DNA of 64,000 bases, from the NCBI RefSeq assembly GCF_928381405.1, contig NZ_CAKMSB010000007.1, forward strand, positions 1 to 64,000, in the 5' to 3' direction. Position 1 is the first letter of the stretch, and each line of letters begins with the position of its first letter. Positions 35,552 to 44,262 of the stretch are shown piece after piece. The position numbers were made by a program, and so were the translations under genes. The notes under the pieces are model-generated. The model saw nothing but the letters and a program-made list of their open reading frames with translations, had not been told where the DNA came from and did no database searches. The stretch is from Rothia nasisuis (GTDB taxonomy: Bacteria; Actinomycetota; Actinomycetes; Actinomycetales; Micrococcaceae).

Positions 35552-35616
35552 GAGCGTGCGTCAAATCGCCGAGCGTGCGGCAGGTGGGTGCACGCTCGGC
35601 GATTTGACGCACGCTC
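35552..35616. repeat. Perfect 27-bp inverted repeat
   Basis: Bases 35552-35578 are the exact reverse complement of 35590-35616, separated by 11 bases. Each arm contains GAGCGTGC at both ends around CGTCAAATCGCC, so the octamer occurs four times in two orientations. TTATTTTAA follows. It is not a copy of the ~100-bp repeat family. Confidence 0.85.
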
Positions 35617-35675
35617 GCTTATTTTAAGGGGCCGGTTACTTACGCTTCGAGTATTGCCGATTGGGGCTTTTACTG

Positions 35676-35777
35676 AAGCTTATTCATAAGGGGTTCCCCA
35701 GGCTCACAGCGAAGCCGCTGGGCTCCATCGAGCGCGAGCCTGGGAAGCCGAGGTGAAGGCACTTTTGAATAAGCCTC
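35676..35777. repeat. Dispersed palindromic repeat, copy B
   Basis: Starts AAGCTTATTCATAAGG and ends CTTTTGAATAAGCCTC, with core CAGGCTCACAGCGAAGCCGC and CCATCGAGCGCGAGCCTG. It is the best-preserved copy and lies just past the end of the bkd operon. Confidence 0.65.
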
Positions 35778-35795
35778 ACTGTCTGCCAGACCGAA

Positions 35796-37328
35796 CTACA
35801 TATCCAGGAGCAGGGCTGGCTCCTCAAGAATAGAAGCCACGTCTGCCAGGAACTTAGCCGAGAGGTCCCCGTCCAGCACACGGTGGTCAAAGGAGCCGCC
35901 CAGGGTTGTGACCCAGCGGGGAATAACCTCACCGTCAACCACCCAGGGCTTCTGCTTGATGGTGCCAAACGCAATAATGGCCGCTTCGCCAGGGTTGATG
36001 ATGGGCGTACCCGTGTCAATCCCCAGGGACCCGATGTTGGTGATAGTCAGAGTTCCCTGCTGCATCTCAGTCGGCTGGGTTTTACCCTCGCGGGCACGGG
36101 CGCTCAGCTCGTTGAGGGCAACAGCCAGCTCACGCAGATTCATGGTCTGGGCCTCCTTGATGTTAGGAACCATGAGCCCCCGTGGGGTAGCTGCGGCGAT
36201 ACCCAGATTCATAAAGTGCTTAAGCTGAATCTCCGAGTCGGTCCAGGTAGCGTTGACCTGCGGTGTGCGAGCAGTGGCCCAGATAACGGCCTTAGCCAGA
36301 ATCAGAAGCGGAGTCACCTTAATGCCCTCGAACTGAGGTGACTTCTTAAGCCGCTTGACGAACTCCATGGTGCGAGTGGCGTCCACGTCTACAAAGATAG
36401 AAACGTGCGGGGCTTTAAAAGCCGATTCGACCATAGCCTTAGCGGTCGCCTTACGCACACCCTTGACCTTGATACGTTCAATGCGGTCGCCACCGGCCCC
36501 GGCTGGAATCCAAAAACTGGTGGGGTCAGCGGTATCAGTAACTTCAGCCCGTTCACTGAGGGAGAGGTGTGCTGCATACTTGAGCAGGTCGCGTTTGGTA
36601 ACCTGCCCCTGATCACCGGTAGGTGTCACCTGCGCCAAATCAATACCCATCTCTTGGGCGGCCTTACGCACCGGAGGCTTAGCTAGGGCCTGGCGGCGAG
36701 GCACCTCACCGCTAGCGCCAGCTGCGGCAGGTAGATCCTGGGAGCCCAGGCGGCGCAGAGCGCTAGCCCCGCCCCCCAGAAGTTTGCCTGCCCGGGCTGG
36801 CAACAAACCCGTGATGAGGGCCTTGCGGGGGTCGACCGCCGCTGTGCCCTGTGCCGGGGCAGGGCTGGCAGACCCGTCAGGGCTAGCGGCTGCATGGTTA
36901 GCCGGTAGAGGTGGAGTACCGGGCGCGGACGCCCCGCCCTGGCTCCGCTTGCGGGGCCTGCGCTTCACGGGGTCAGCCTTAGGGCCCGAACCGACGAGCG
37001 CCGTACTCCCCTCACGGGTATGCTGGCCAGCACCCGAGCTGCCCTTCTGCCCGTCAGCGGCGGCCGGGGCCTCCTGCTCTGCGCTCTCACCAGCGGTTGC
37101 GATAGCGATGATAGGTGTGCCCACCTCAACGGTCTCCCCCTCGCCCACCAGAAGCTTTTCAACCGTGCCCTCAAAGGGCGAAGGTAGCTCAACCACTGAC
37201 TTGGCGGTCTCTATTTCAACGAGCACATCATTGACCTCAACCGTGGCCCCTTCGGCCACCTTCCAGCTGAGAATTTCGGCCTCAGTGAGGCCTTCGCCCA
37301 CGTCGGGCAGGTTAAAAATCTGTGACAT
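35796..37328 (-). CDS. bkdC: Dihydrolipoamide acyltransferase (E2) of a branched-chain 2-oxoacid dehydrogenase
   Basis: The 510-residue protein has one lipoyl domain (K43 in [10 protein letters not shown]), a long Pro/Ala/Ser linker, a peripheral subunit-binding domain (about 220-255, [19 protein letters not shown]) and a catalytic acyltransferase core with HRVLDGD (catalytic His482). It passes the acyl group from E1 to CoA. I start at the ATG at 37328 because AAAGG lies 8 bases before it; an ATG 5 codons upstream is less likely. It follows the E1-beta gene by 20 bases. No E3 gene is in the window. Confidence 0.9.
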   Translation of the reverse strand: MSQIFNLPDVGEGLTEAEILSWKVAEGATVEVNDVLVEIETAKSVVELPSPFEGTVEKLLVGEGETVEVGTPIIAIATAGESAEQEAPAAADGQKGSSGAGQHTREGSTALVGSGPKADPVKRRPRKRSQGGASAPGTPPLPANHAAASPDGSASPAPAQGTAAVDPRKALITGLLPARAGKLLGGGASALRRLGSQDLPAAAGASGEVPRRQALAKPPVRKAAQEMGIDLAQVTPTGDQGQVTKRDLLKYAAHLSLSERAEVTDTADPTSFWIPAGAGGDRIERIKVKGVRKATAKAMVESAFKAPHVSIFVDVDATRTMEFVKRLKKSPQFEGIKVTPLLILAKAVIWATARTPQVNATWTDSEIQLKHFMNLGIAAATPRGLMVPNIKEAQTMNLRELAVALNELSARAREGKTQPTEMQQGTLTITNIGSLGIDTGTPIINPGEAAIIAFGTIKQKPWVVDGEVIPRWVTTLGGSFDHRVLDGDLSAKFLADVASILEEPALLLDM

Positions 37329-37348
37329 CTTGCTGCCTTTCACGGGTT

Positions 37349-38329
37349 TTAGTAAGCCAAGGAACGGTCGATAGCTTCTAGCAGGCGGTCAATACCGGGC
37401 ACATAGTCCTCTTCCACGCCAGAGACCGGGTAGGGCATGTGATAGCCGCCCACGCGCACCACGGGGGCCTCAAGGTGGTAGAAGCACCGTTCGGTGATGG
37501 CCGCCGCAACATCTGATCCTATGCCGCCGAAGGTGGGCGCCTCATGAGCAACCACCAGGCGGCCGGTTTTCTGAATTGACGCTTCAACGGTCGGCAGGTC
37601 AAGGGGCGAAAGAGAGCGCAGGTCAATGACCTCAACAGAATTGCCGTCTTCTTCAGCTGCTTGGGCGGCGGCCAGGGCCACAGGGACGAGGGGGCCATAG
37701 GTAGCGATGGTCAAATCATCGCCCTCGCGTACCAGCTGGGCTGTGAAGGGGTCGAAGTCAGTCTCGTCAAAGTTGACCTCGCCCTTCATCCAGTAGCGGC
37801 GCTTAGGCTCAAAGTAGATGACGGGGTCAGGGTGGGCAATGGCCGCCCGTAGCATCCAGTAGGCGTCGTGCGGGTTGGAGGGGCTGACCACGCGCAGGCC
37901 GGGGGTATGAGTGAAAAGGGCCTCGGGTGATTCGGAGTGGTGTTCGACCGACCCGATCATGCCGCCGTAGGGAATGCGCACCGTCACCGGCACCCGGTAC
38001 TGGCCCTGGGTTCGGCTGTGCATCTTGGCTAGCTGGCTGGTGATCTGGTTAAAGCCGGGGAACACAAAACCGTCGAACTGGATTTCGGGCACGGGCCGGT
38101 AGCCGCGCAGAGCCAGGCCAATAGAGGTGCCGATGATACCGGCCTCACCCAGCGGAGTATCCATGACGCGGGTGGGGCCAAAAGTCTTCTGCAGGCCCTC
38201 GGTAACGCGGTAGACACCGCCGAGCTTACCGATGTCTTCGCCCAGGGCCAGTACTGTGCGGTCGCTAGCCATCTCATCGTGCAGGGCGCGGGTAATCGCC
38301 TTGGCCAGAGTCAGAGTTTCGGTAGTCAT
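37349..38329 (-). CDS. bkdB: 2-oxoisovalerate dehydrogenase E1 component, beta subunit
   Basis: The 326-residue protein matches the E1-beta family: [46 protein letters not shown] and a C-terminal transketolase domain. With the alpha subunit it forms the thiamine-diphosphate site that decarboxylates branched-chain 2-oxoacids. The alpha gene ends 7 bases upstream. Confidence 0.9.
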   Translation of the reverse strand: MTTETLTLAKAITRALHDEMASDRTVLALGEDIGKLGGVYRVTEGLQKTFGPTRVMDTPLGEAGIIGTSIGLALRGYRPVPEIQFDGFVFPGFNQITSQLAKMHSRTQGQYRVPVTVRIPYGGMIGSVEHHSESPEALFTHTPGLRVVSPSNPHDAYWMLRAAIAHPDPVIYFEPKRRYWMKGEVNFDETDFDPFTAQLVREGDDLTIATYGPLVPVALAAAQAAEEDGNSVEVIDLRSLSPLDLPTVEASIQKTGRLVVAHEAPTFGGIGSDVAAAITERCFYHLEAPVVRVGGYHMPYPVSGVEEDYVPGIDRLLEAIDRSLAY

Positions 38330-38336
38330 GGGTTAG

Positions 38337-39491
38337 TTACTCCTCCTCAAAGCCGTCAGTGTAGGTGCGGTAGAAGGCACGGTCATCTTCTACCTGCTGG
38401 TGGGGGGCCGCGTAGGCGCGGTCAAGGTAGGTTTCAAAATCTTCGGGTTCACCGGCAAGGACGGCGTCGCGCACCGTTTGCGCGGTGGCTTTGGCCTCTG
38501 CGGTAACAGACTCGAAGAAGGCCTCATTTGCTACACCGGAGTCACGCAGATAGGCTTCGAGGCGAATCATGGGATCCAGCGGATGATAGATATCGCTGTG
38601 GTCTTGAGGCCGGTACTTGGTGGGGTCATCGGCGGTAGTGTGCGGGCCTAGGCGGTAGGTTTCGGCCTCAATCAGCACGGGCCCCTCCCCCGCCCGGATT
38701 CTGGTCATGGCATAGCGGGTAGCGGCGTAGACAGCGAGCACGTCGTTGCCATCCACGCGTAGCCCCTCAAAACCGTATCCGGCAGCGCGAGTTGCCACTG
38801 GCACACGGGACTGCACGCTGAAGGGAACCGAAATAGCCCAGTGGTTGTTCTGCACGAAGAAGAGCACGGGTGCGTTGTAGCTGGCCGCAAACACCATGGA
38901 CTCGTGCACGTCGCCCTCGGTGGTGGAACCGTCACCGAAGTAGGTAACCACGGCTGGCCTATCGGCGTCCTTTGTCGGCTCGGTTGCCTGCCCGGTTTCA
39001 GCCTCAATCTCAGCATCGAGATTCAGACCCATGGCGTAGCCTGTTGCGTGGATTACTTGGGCCGCTAAGACCAGAGTATAGGAATGCACGTTGTGCTTCT
39101 TGGCATCCCACCCTAGAGTGCCCGAGCCACGAAAAAGCGGGGTTATTTCCGCCGCCTGCACCCCACGCTGTAATAGCACGCCGTGATCACGGTAGGAGGG
39201 GAAGATGTAGTCATTCGGTGCCAGAGCGCGAGCGGACGCTACCTGCGCAGCCTCCTGCCCCCTTGAAGGAACCCAGAGCGCCAGTTGGCCCTGGCGTTGC
39301 AGGGCCGTCATTTCATCGTCGAAACGGCGCGTTACAGCCATGGTGCGGTACATGTCTTTGAGGTCTTCGCCGGTGAGCTCGTTGGCGAAGGTGGAGAAAT
39401 CGGCGTGCGGGGTCAGTTCCCCCTTTTCGTTCATGAGCTGAATACGCTCCGGCACGCCCCGGTTGCTATCGGGGCTGTGTGTTTGCGACAT
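38337..39491 (-). CDS. bkdA: 2-oxoisovalerate dehydrogenase E1 component, alpha subunit
   Basis: The 384-residue protein carries the thiamine-diphosphate motif GDGSTTEGDVHE...NN and the phosphorylation-loop-like region TYRLGPHTTADDPTKYR found in branched-chain E1-alpha. It might serve pyruvate too, but the HTTADDP stretch points to branched-chain substrates. These supply branched acyl-CoA primers for iso/anteiso fatty acids, common in this group. Start at 39491 is backed by GGAG 6 bases before ATG. First gene of the bkd operon. Confidence 0.9.
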   Translation of the reverse strand: MSQTHSPDSNRGVPERIQLMNEKGELTPHADFSTFANELTGEDLKDMYRTMAVTRRFDDEMTALQRQGQLALWVPSRGQEAAQVASARALAPNDYIFPSYRDHGVLLQRGVQAAEITPLFRGSGTLGWDAKKHNVHSYTLVLAAQVIHATGYAMGLNLDAEIEAETGQATEPTKDADRPAVVTYFGDGSTTEGDVHESMVFAASYNAPVLFFVQNNHWAISVPFSVQSRVPVATRAAGYGFEGLRVDGNDVLAVYAATRYAMTRIRAGEGPVLIEAETYRLGPHTTADDPTKYRPQDHSDIYHPLDPMIRLEAYLRDSGVANEAFFESVTAEAKATAQTVRDAVLAGEPEDFETYLDRAYAAPHQQVEDDRAFYRTYTDGFEEE

Positions 39492-39777
39492 GTGAATCTC
39501 CGGTCTAGCTGTTTCTGTACCTCTGCTTAACCCTACGCCTGTGCAGTGGGCAGGCAGGGGCATTTTTAGAATTTTGTGGGATAAATTGCAAATACACCGG
39601 GGTCTCTCCCCCAAAGGCCCCCACTCCAACTCCTCGGGCACAGGTTCGATGCGAGCCCGGGTTGTTCGCCCGAAGACTCGTCACTGAGCCTCCGGGCTGG
39701 CGCATAGGGCAGGTAGCGGGTAGGCAAGTAACGGGCAGACAGGAGCAGGGGCCTCTACATCCGTTACGTGCGTCTGC

Positions 39778-40914
39778 CTAGGGTTGCTGCGTCCTGTACT
39801 CAAACCTCTCGGCGAGCGCCAAGAAACGGGTGTTGGCTTCGTCTTCGCCGATACTCACGCGCACGCCCTCACCGGGGAAGGCGCGCACAGAGAGTGCGTT
39901 GGCTTCGGCCAGCTGCGCCAGGGCGGTGGAATGTTCCCCCAGGGGCAGCCAGACAAAGTTAGCACGGGTCTCGGGCACCCAGTAGCCCAGGTCGGTCAGG
40001 CCCGCGACCACGCGCTCGCGCTCTGAGACCAGGTGGCGGACGCGATTCATAACCTCATCGCTGTGCTGGATAGAGGCGATAGCCGCCTGCTCTGCCAGGG
40101 CGCTGACGGCGAAGGGGGTAGCGCCGACACGCAGGTGGGCGGTGACGCCCGGGTGCGTGACCGAATAGCCCACGCGTAGACCGGCCAGCCCCTGTGCCTT
40201 GGAGAAGGTACGCAGAAGAGCCACGTTGGGATAGTCGGGGTAAATGTGCAGGCCGTTGACGGGCGGTTCGACCCCGTCAACTGCGGTGGAGGCCGCGCAG
40301 AACTCAAAGTAGGCCTCGTCAATGATGACTAGGACGTCCTGCGGTACTTTGGCGAGGAAGTCCCGCACCTGCCTTTCGGTGACGGCGGGCCCGGTTGGGT
40401 TGTTGGGGGTGCAGATGAGGATTATGCGGGTGCGGTCGGTGACGGCGGCGGCCATGGCCTCTAGGTCGTGGGAGCCGTCGGGGCGGTTGGGAATCTGCAC
40501 GCTTTTAGCGCCTGCCAGGCCGACGCAGATGGGGTAGGCCTCGAAGGAGCGCCAGGCGTAGATAACCTCGTCTTGCACGCCGTCCGCGTGAGTGCCCGCG
40601 AAGGTGGCAAGGAGCTGGGTGAGTGCACCCAGGCTACCGGCACCGGTGACGATGTCTGCCGGGTCAACCCCCAGGTGTTCACCCAGGGCTTCGCGCAGAG
40701 CGGTGGAGAGCGGGTCGGGGTAGCGGTGTACGGTGTTGAACTCGTCCAGAATTCGGGCAACAGCGGGCACCGGCCCGCAGGGGTTCTCGTTGGAGGAGAG
40801 CTTATATTGGGTCAGCCCCGGGATTGGTGTCGGGGGTTTACCGGCGGCGTAGGCGGGGAGCTGACTGAACACCGGGCGGGGGTGGAGCCCGGAGCGCTGT
40901 GATGAAGTGGTCAT
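39778..40914 (-). CDS. Histidinol-phosphate/aromatic aminotransferase (HisC/Pat family)
   Basis: The 378-residue fold-type I PLP enzyme shows LSSNENPCGPVPAV, ICTPNNPTGP, IDEAYFEF, the lysine loop RTFSKAQGLAGLRVGY and a C-terminal RVSIGEDEANTRFL. There are no other his genes here, so it may be the aromatic (phenylalanine) aminotransferase rather than HisC. The ATG at 40914 has no ribosome site, but TAGAAT ends 7 bases before it, implying a leaderless mRNA; the longer upstream frame overlaps the tRNA-Thr region and is rejected. Confidence 0.85.
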   Translation of the reverse strand: MTTSSQRSGLHPRPVFSQLPAYAAGKPPTPIPGLTQYKLSSNENPCGPVPAVARILDEFNTVHRYPDPLSTALREALGEHLGVDPADIVTGAGSLGALTQLLATFAGTHADGVQDEVIYAWRSFEAYPICVGLAGAKSVQIPNRPDGSHDLEAMAAAVTDRTRIILICTPNNPTGPAVTERQVRDFLAKVPQDVLVIIDEAYFEFCAASTAVDGVEPPVNGLHIYPDYPNVALLRTFSKAQGLAGLRVGYSVTHPGVTAHLRVGATPFAVSALAEQAAIASIQHSDEVMNRVRHLVSERERVVAGLTDLGYWVPETRANFVWLPLGEHSTALAQLAEANALSVRAFPGEGVRVSIGEDEANTRFLALAERFEYRTQQP

Positions 40915-41091
40915 GCGGTCTATTCTAGTGGCACAGGGCACACGGTCTAGGGCGGTGAGTACCGTCCTTTTGGCCGAGGGCGCAGAGCCCTTGGGTACTG
41001 CCGCCCAGCCACTGGTCTCAACCACTGGTCGTAGCCCTAGCGTTTCTGGTAGAGTTTTCTTTCGTTCGGCTCCCTCACGGGGTTCGAGCAG

Positions 41092-41166
41092 GCCTCCATA
41101 GCTCAGGGGTAGAGCATTTCCCTCGTAAAGAAAAGGTCGTCGGTTCAAATCCGACTGGGGGCTCCA
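41092..41166 (+). tRNA. tRNA-Thr(CGT)
   Basis: Acceptor GCCTCCA pairs with TGGGGGC, D-arm GCTC/GAGC, anticodon loop CTCGTAA (anticodon CGT), T-arm GTCGG-TTCAAAT-CCGAC, and an encoded CCA (41164-41166). The last anticodon-stem pair next to the loop is a C-A mismatch. Confidence 0.93.
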
Positions 41167-41270
41167 TTGAAACCGTGTGCACACGGTGTACCCAAGCCGA
41201 GGTGCTCAAGGCACCCCTAGCAGGCAGGCACCTTCTACCTCACCGTCCTAGCCGGTTCTGCCCCAGACAA

Positions 41271-42122
41271 CTAGCTACGCCACAGCCCGTAGGTCTTGGC
41301 CAGGGACGAAACCTTACGGGCGCGGGCCAGACGGGGCAGGTAGGAGCCATCCTGGGGAACATCGTCACCCTCTGACTTCTGCAACAGCTCCCGAGCCCAC
41401 TTAATTTCATCAGCAGAGGGAGCCAGGCCCACGTTAATGGTTTCAGCCTGGGCAGGGTCGAGAGTGAGCTTGCCGGTCATACCGTGGCTGGTAGTGATAG
41501 CGCAGTCCTGGAGCAAATCTCCACCGTATTTACCCACCGACGGGCCGTCAATAGGTCCAGCTAGGCCGCCCACCCGCGAGGCCAGCACCAGCTGGGAGCG
41601 GGCGAAAGCCAGGGCAATACGGTCATCAGAAACACCGGTGTCACGGCGGTAATCGCCCACACCGAAGGCCAGGCGGAAGGTACCGGGAGCCTTAGCGATA
41701 CGCACCACGTTGACCATGCCGAGCGCCGTCTCAATGAGGGCGATGACAGGGGTACCTGCCGGGAGCATCATGGCGGTGCGAGTCACGTGATCGGGGTGCT
41801 CAGTCATAGCCAGCATGACCCCCTTAAGACCGCCAGCCTGGTTGAGCGCCTCAAGGTCTTTAGCCCAGTGCTCGGTCTCGATACCGTTGATACGAACCCA
41901 GGCTGAGGCGCCGCCGTTGAGCATCTCAACAATGCGCTCGCGGGCTGCGTCCTTCTGTTCTTCGGGGGTGCCGTCCTCAATATCGATAATGATCGAATCT
42001 GCCTCTGATTCGAGGGCTGCGGCGATAGTTTCTTCGCTAGAAGCCGCCGAGACCAGCAGCCAGGACCGAGAGAGACGGGCGGGCAGTGAGGCAGCGCGTT
42101 CATTGCGGTGAAAGTTGATCAC
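41271..42122 (-). CDS. CitE-like HpcH/HpaI-family aldolase/lyase
   Basis: The 283-residue TIM-barrel protein shows SIIIDIEDGTPEEQK, WVRINGI, VIALIETALGM and AFGVGDYRRDTG, the Mg2+ and acyl-CoA site of the citrate lyase beta/CitE-like family. No citF or citD genes are near, so it is likely a stand-alone CitE-like enzyme acting on a malyl- or citramalyl-CoA type thioester. Exact substrate cannot be read from sequence. Confidence 0.82.
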   Translation of the reverse strand: MINFHRNERAASLPARLSRSWLLVSAASSEETIAAALESEADSIIIDIEDGTPEEQKDAARERIVEMLNGGASAWVRINGIETEHWAKDLEALNQAGGLKGVMLAMTEHPDHVTRTAMMLPAGTPVIALIETALGMVNVVRIAKAPGTFRLAFGVGDYRRDTGVSDDRIALAFARSQLVLASRVGGLAGPIDGPSVGKYGGDLLQDCAITTSHGMTGKLTLDPAQAETINVGLAPSADEIKWARELLQKSEGDDVPQDGSYLPRLARARKVSSLAKTYGLWRS

Positions 42123-42160
42123 GGGGCATCCTTATTCAGGTGTGTTGGGCCTCTACCAGT

Positions 42161-42922
42161 CTACCCCTGCCTCAGGGTGCCAACCAGCCGCCCGTCCACC
42201 ATGTAGAGGGTTCGCGGAGCGGCCTCGGCGTGCCTCTCATCGTGGGTAATCATCAGGGTGGCGGTATTGAACTCAGCGGTAACCTGGGCCAGTAGCTCAA
42301 TGATAGCGGCGGAGCGTTCGGTATCAAGGGCGCTGGTGGGCTCATCGGCCAGCAACAGGGAGGGGCTACCCATGAGAGCGCGGGCAACGTTGACGCGCTG
42401 GCGCTGACCGCCAGAAAGCTGATGCATGCGACGCCCGGATGCCGCCCCCAGCCCCACGAGATCAAGCAGATCGTCGCCGCGGCGACGGGCTGCGTTCAGC
42501 GCCTCCCCGCGTGCACCCGCAATGCGGGCCACCAGTTCCAGCTGCTCGGCTGCTGTCAGGGACGCAATCAGGTTGGGCTGCTGGAAGATGATACCCACCG
42601 TGGTGCGGCGCAGGGCTGCCAGCTGGCTCTCCCTGTAGTTGGTGGTGTCAGTGCCGTTGATGAGGCGCTCACCTGCGCTGGGAGCAATCAGGCCCGCGGC
42701 CACAGAGAGCAGGGAAGACTTGCCAGAACCCGAGGCCCCGGTCAGAGCCACAAACTCACTACGGCCCAGAGTTAAGTTCACAGAATCCAGGGCGCGCATG
42801 GTCACTGGGTTTCCGCCTGCATCAACGCCGTCGGGGTAGTCCAGGGTGATGTTACGCAGTTCTAGGACGTTTGTGCCTGGCGTTCCTGATTCGGCCAGGG
42901 GGCAGGTGAGTAGGTCGATCAC
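42161..42922 (-). CDS. ABC transporter ATP-binding protein, MacB/LolD type
   Basis: The 253-residue ATPase has Walker A GASGSGKSS, signature [10 protein letters not shown] and [16 protein letters not shown], plus the QPNLIASLTAAEQLEL stretch of the MacB/LolD (type VII ABC) group. It partners the FtsX-like permease encoded 57 bases upstream and should export or extract an amphipathic compound or peptide. The divergent two-component system is the likely regulator. Confidence 0.88.
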   Translation of the reverse strand: MIDLLTCPLAESGTPGTNVLELRNITLDYPDGVDAGGNPVTMRALDSVNLTLGRSEFVALTGASGSGKSSLLSVAAGLIAPSAGERLINGTDTTNYRESQLAALRRTTVGIIFQQPNLIASLTAAEQLELVARIAGARGEALNAARRRGDDLLDLVGLGAASGRRMHQLSGGQRQRVNVARALMGSPSLLLADEPTSALDTERSAAIIELLAQVTAEFNTATLMITHDERHAEAAPRTLYMVDGRLVGTLRQG

Positions 42923-42979
42923 GGCTTGAGGCTCCTTACTGAAGAGTTACGGGGGCAGCGCACTGAAAACAGGCGCGGG

Positions 42980-44071
42980 CTAGTTGCCGCCCAGAGCAAT
43001 CATGGGGTCAACCCTGGCAACACGGCGCAGGGCAATCAGGGCCCCTGCCATACCCAGTGCCCAGATGCCGGCGGCGGGGCCAGCAACGGTAAGAGCGCTC
43101 AGCTGAAAGGGCACAGCGTTCACCGCAAGGGCACCCAGGCCTGCACCCACCAGGGCACCCAGCCCCGCACCCGCTGCCAGAATTACGGCTGCCTGAGCCA
43201 GAGCGTCCAGGGTCAAAAAACGGTGGGAGGCACCCAGGGCACGCATCACGGCGATGTCACGGGTGCGCTGGATGGTCCAGACGGTCAAGAAGGAGACAAT
43301 CACCAGAGCTGAAATACCGTAGAGGAAGCCCTGCATGGTGACCAGTGAGCCGTTCTCAGACCTATAGGCAGGGAGGGCCGCAAAGGCCTCGCGGGTAGTG
43401 AGAGCCTGAGCGCCGGTCGCATCAGCGGTAGCGGCGTAATCTGAGCCGCCGGTAACAGCCAAGACGGTGCCGACGGCGGCGGCCGCGCCCTCTACCTCAC
43501 GCTGGTGGGTGATAGCCTGCCAGGTGGCGGTCGTCGTCCACCCTGAGTTGGTGTGGGAATAGAAGGTATCAGCGGTGACCCCCGAAACGGTCAGGTCAGC
43601 ACCTGAGAAGGTGACGGTGTCGCCAATCTCAGCACCGAGCTCCTTGGCAACAGCTTCAGGCAGGGCAACCTGCCCGTCGGCGGGGGCGGCCCCCTGCACA
43701 AGCGCGGCGGTTCGTTGTAGCAGGTCGCTACCAGCAGGGGCTGCAATCAGGGTCAGGTTTGAGGCGCCCTCCCCCTCGATCTTGCCGGTTGTAAAACCAA
43801 TAGGGACGGCGGTCGCACCGGTGGCTGACCACTCGTTAGCATGGGCGGCGGTCACGGCCGAATCCGCAAAGGAGGCCTGCCCTCCAGAGCTAGCCGGAAA
43901 AAACACGAACCGGTCAGCCCCCATCTTCTCCAGGGCCTCGGTGTTCTGGCTGCCCAGCCCACCGGTCAGGCCGGTCAACATCACCAAGAGCAGGGTTATC
44001 AGGGCAACAGTCACCCCCATGAGGGTAAAGCGGCCCTTAGCAAAGAGGATGTCACGCCACCCAACAAACAT
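42980..44071 (-). CDS. FtsX/MacB-like ABC permease
   Basis: The 363-residue protein has one N-terminal membrane helix, an outside domain of about 200 residues, and three C-terminal helices, the FtsX-type layout. I start at the ATG at 44071 (MFVGWRDILFAKGRF) because AAAAGG lies 8 bases ahead; an ATG at 44110 is also in frame. Works with the ATPase downstream. Confidence 0.86.
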   Translation of the reverse strand: MFVGWRDILFAKGRFTLMGVTVALITLLLVMLTGLTGGLGSQNTEALEKMGADRFVFFPASSGGQASFADSAVTAAHANEWSATGATAVPIGFTTGKIEGEGASNLTLIAAPAGSDLLQRTAALVQGAAPADGQVALPEAVAKELGAEIGDTVTFSGADLTVSGVTADTFYSHTNSGWTTTATWQAITHQREVEGAAAAVGTVLAVTGGSDYAATADATGAQALTTREAFAALPAYRSENGSLVTMQGFLYGISALVIVSFLTVWTIQRTRDIAVMRALGASHRFLTLDALAQAAVILAAGAGLGALVGAGLGALAVNAVPFQLSALTVAGPAAGIWALGMAGALIALRRVARVDPMIALGGN

Positions 44072-44146
44072 CGTGAAAGCCTTTTCTCTTGAACGAACGG
44101 ATATATCCATTCAAGCTGCCACCGCGGGGGCGCACATCGGGGTAAG

Positions 44147-44176
44147 GGTTGAACCTGCACTCAACCATGTGGTTGA
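44147..44176. promoter_or_regulatory. Putative response-regulator binding site
   Basis: The hexamer GGTTGA and its inverse occur three times in a row: GGTTGA (44147-44152), TCAACC (44161-44166), GGTTGA (44171-44176), so two overlapping inverted repeats with spacings of 8 and 4. They lie midway between the divergent ABC exporter and two-component genes, a natural control point. Binding is inferred. Confidence 0.5.
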
Positions 44177-44262
44177 TATGAGGCCCCTCCCGCGCATTGT
44201 AAGCGGCGGCCTGGCACAGGCACCCCTGGCCTCCTTGGCTTCAACCGGTAAAGTGAGTTTTT

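Larger units (their letters stand above)
34740..35795. other. One-kilobase region without recognised protein gene
   Basis: No frame here has a credible start, ribosome site and codon use. It holds two terminator-like hairpins (35091-35124, 35197-35233), a tRNA-Gly 3' fragment with its terminator (35377-35457), a long inverted repeat (35552-35616) and a palindromic repeat copy (35676-35777). The first part (34740-35090) is lower in GC and may be a decayed gene or an unrecognised RNA. Confidence 0.7.

Noticed and set aside
39492-39777. Gap between bkdA and the aminotransferase
   Set aside because: I looked for a tRNA or small gene because of a TTCGATGCGAG stretch, but no cloverleaf or credible frame forms.
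40915-41184. Upstream in-frame extension of the HisC/Pat aminotransferase
   Set aside because: It would overlap tRNA-Thr on the other strand and does not resemble the family N-terminus; the ATG at 40914 with a leaderless promoter fits better.
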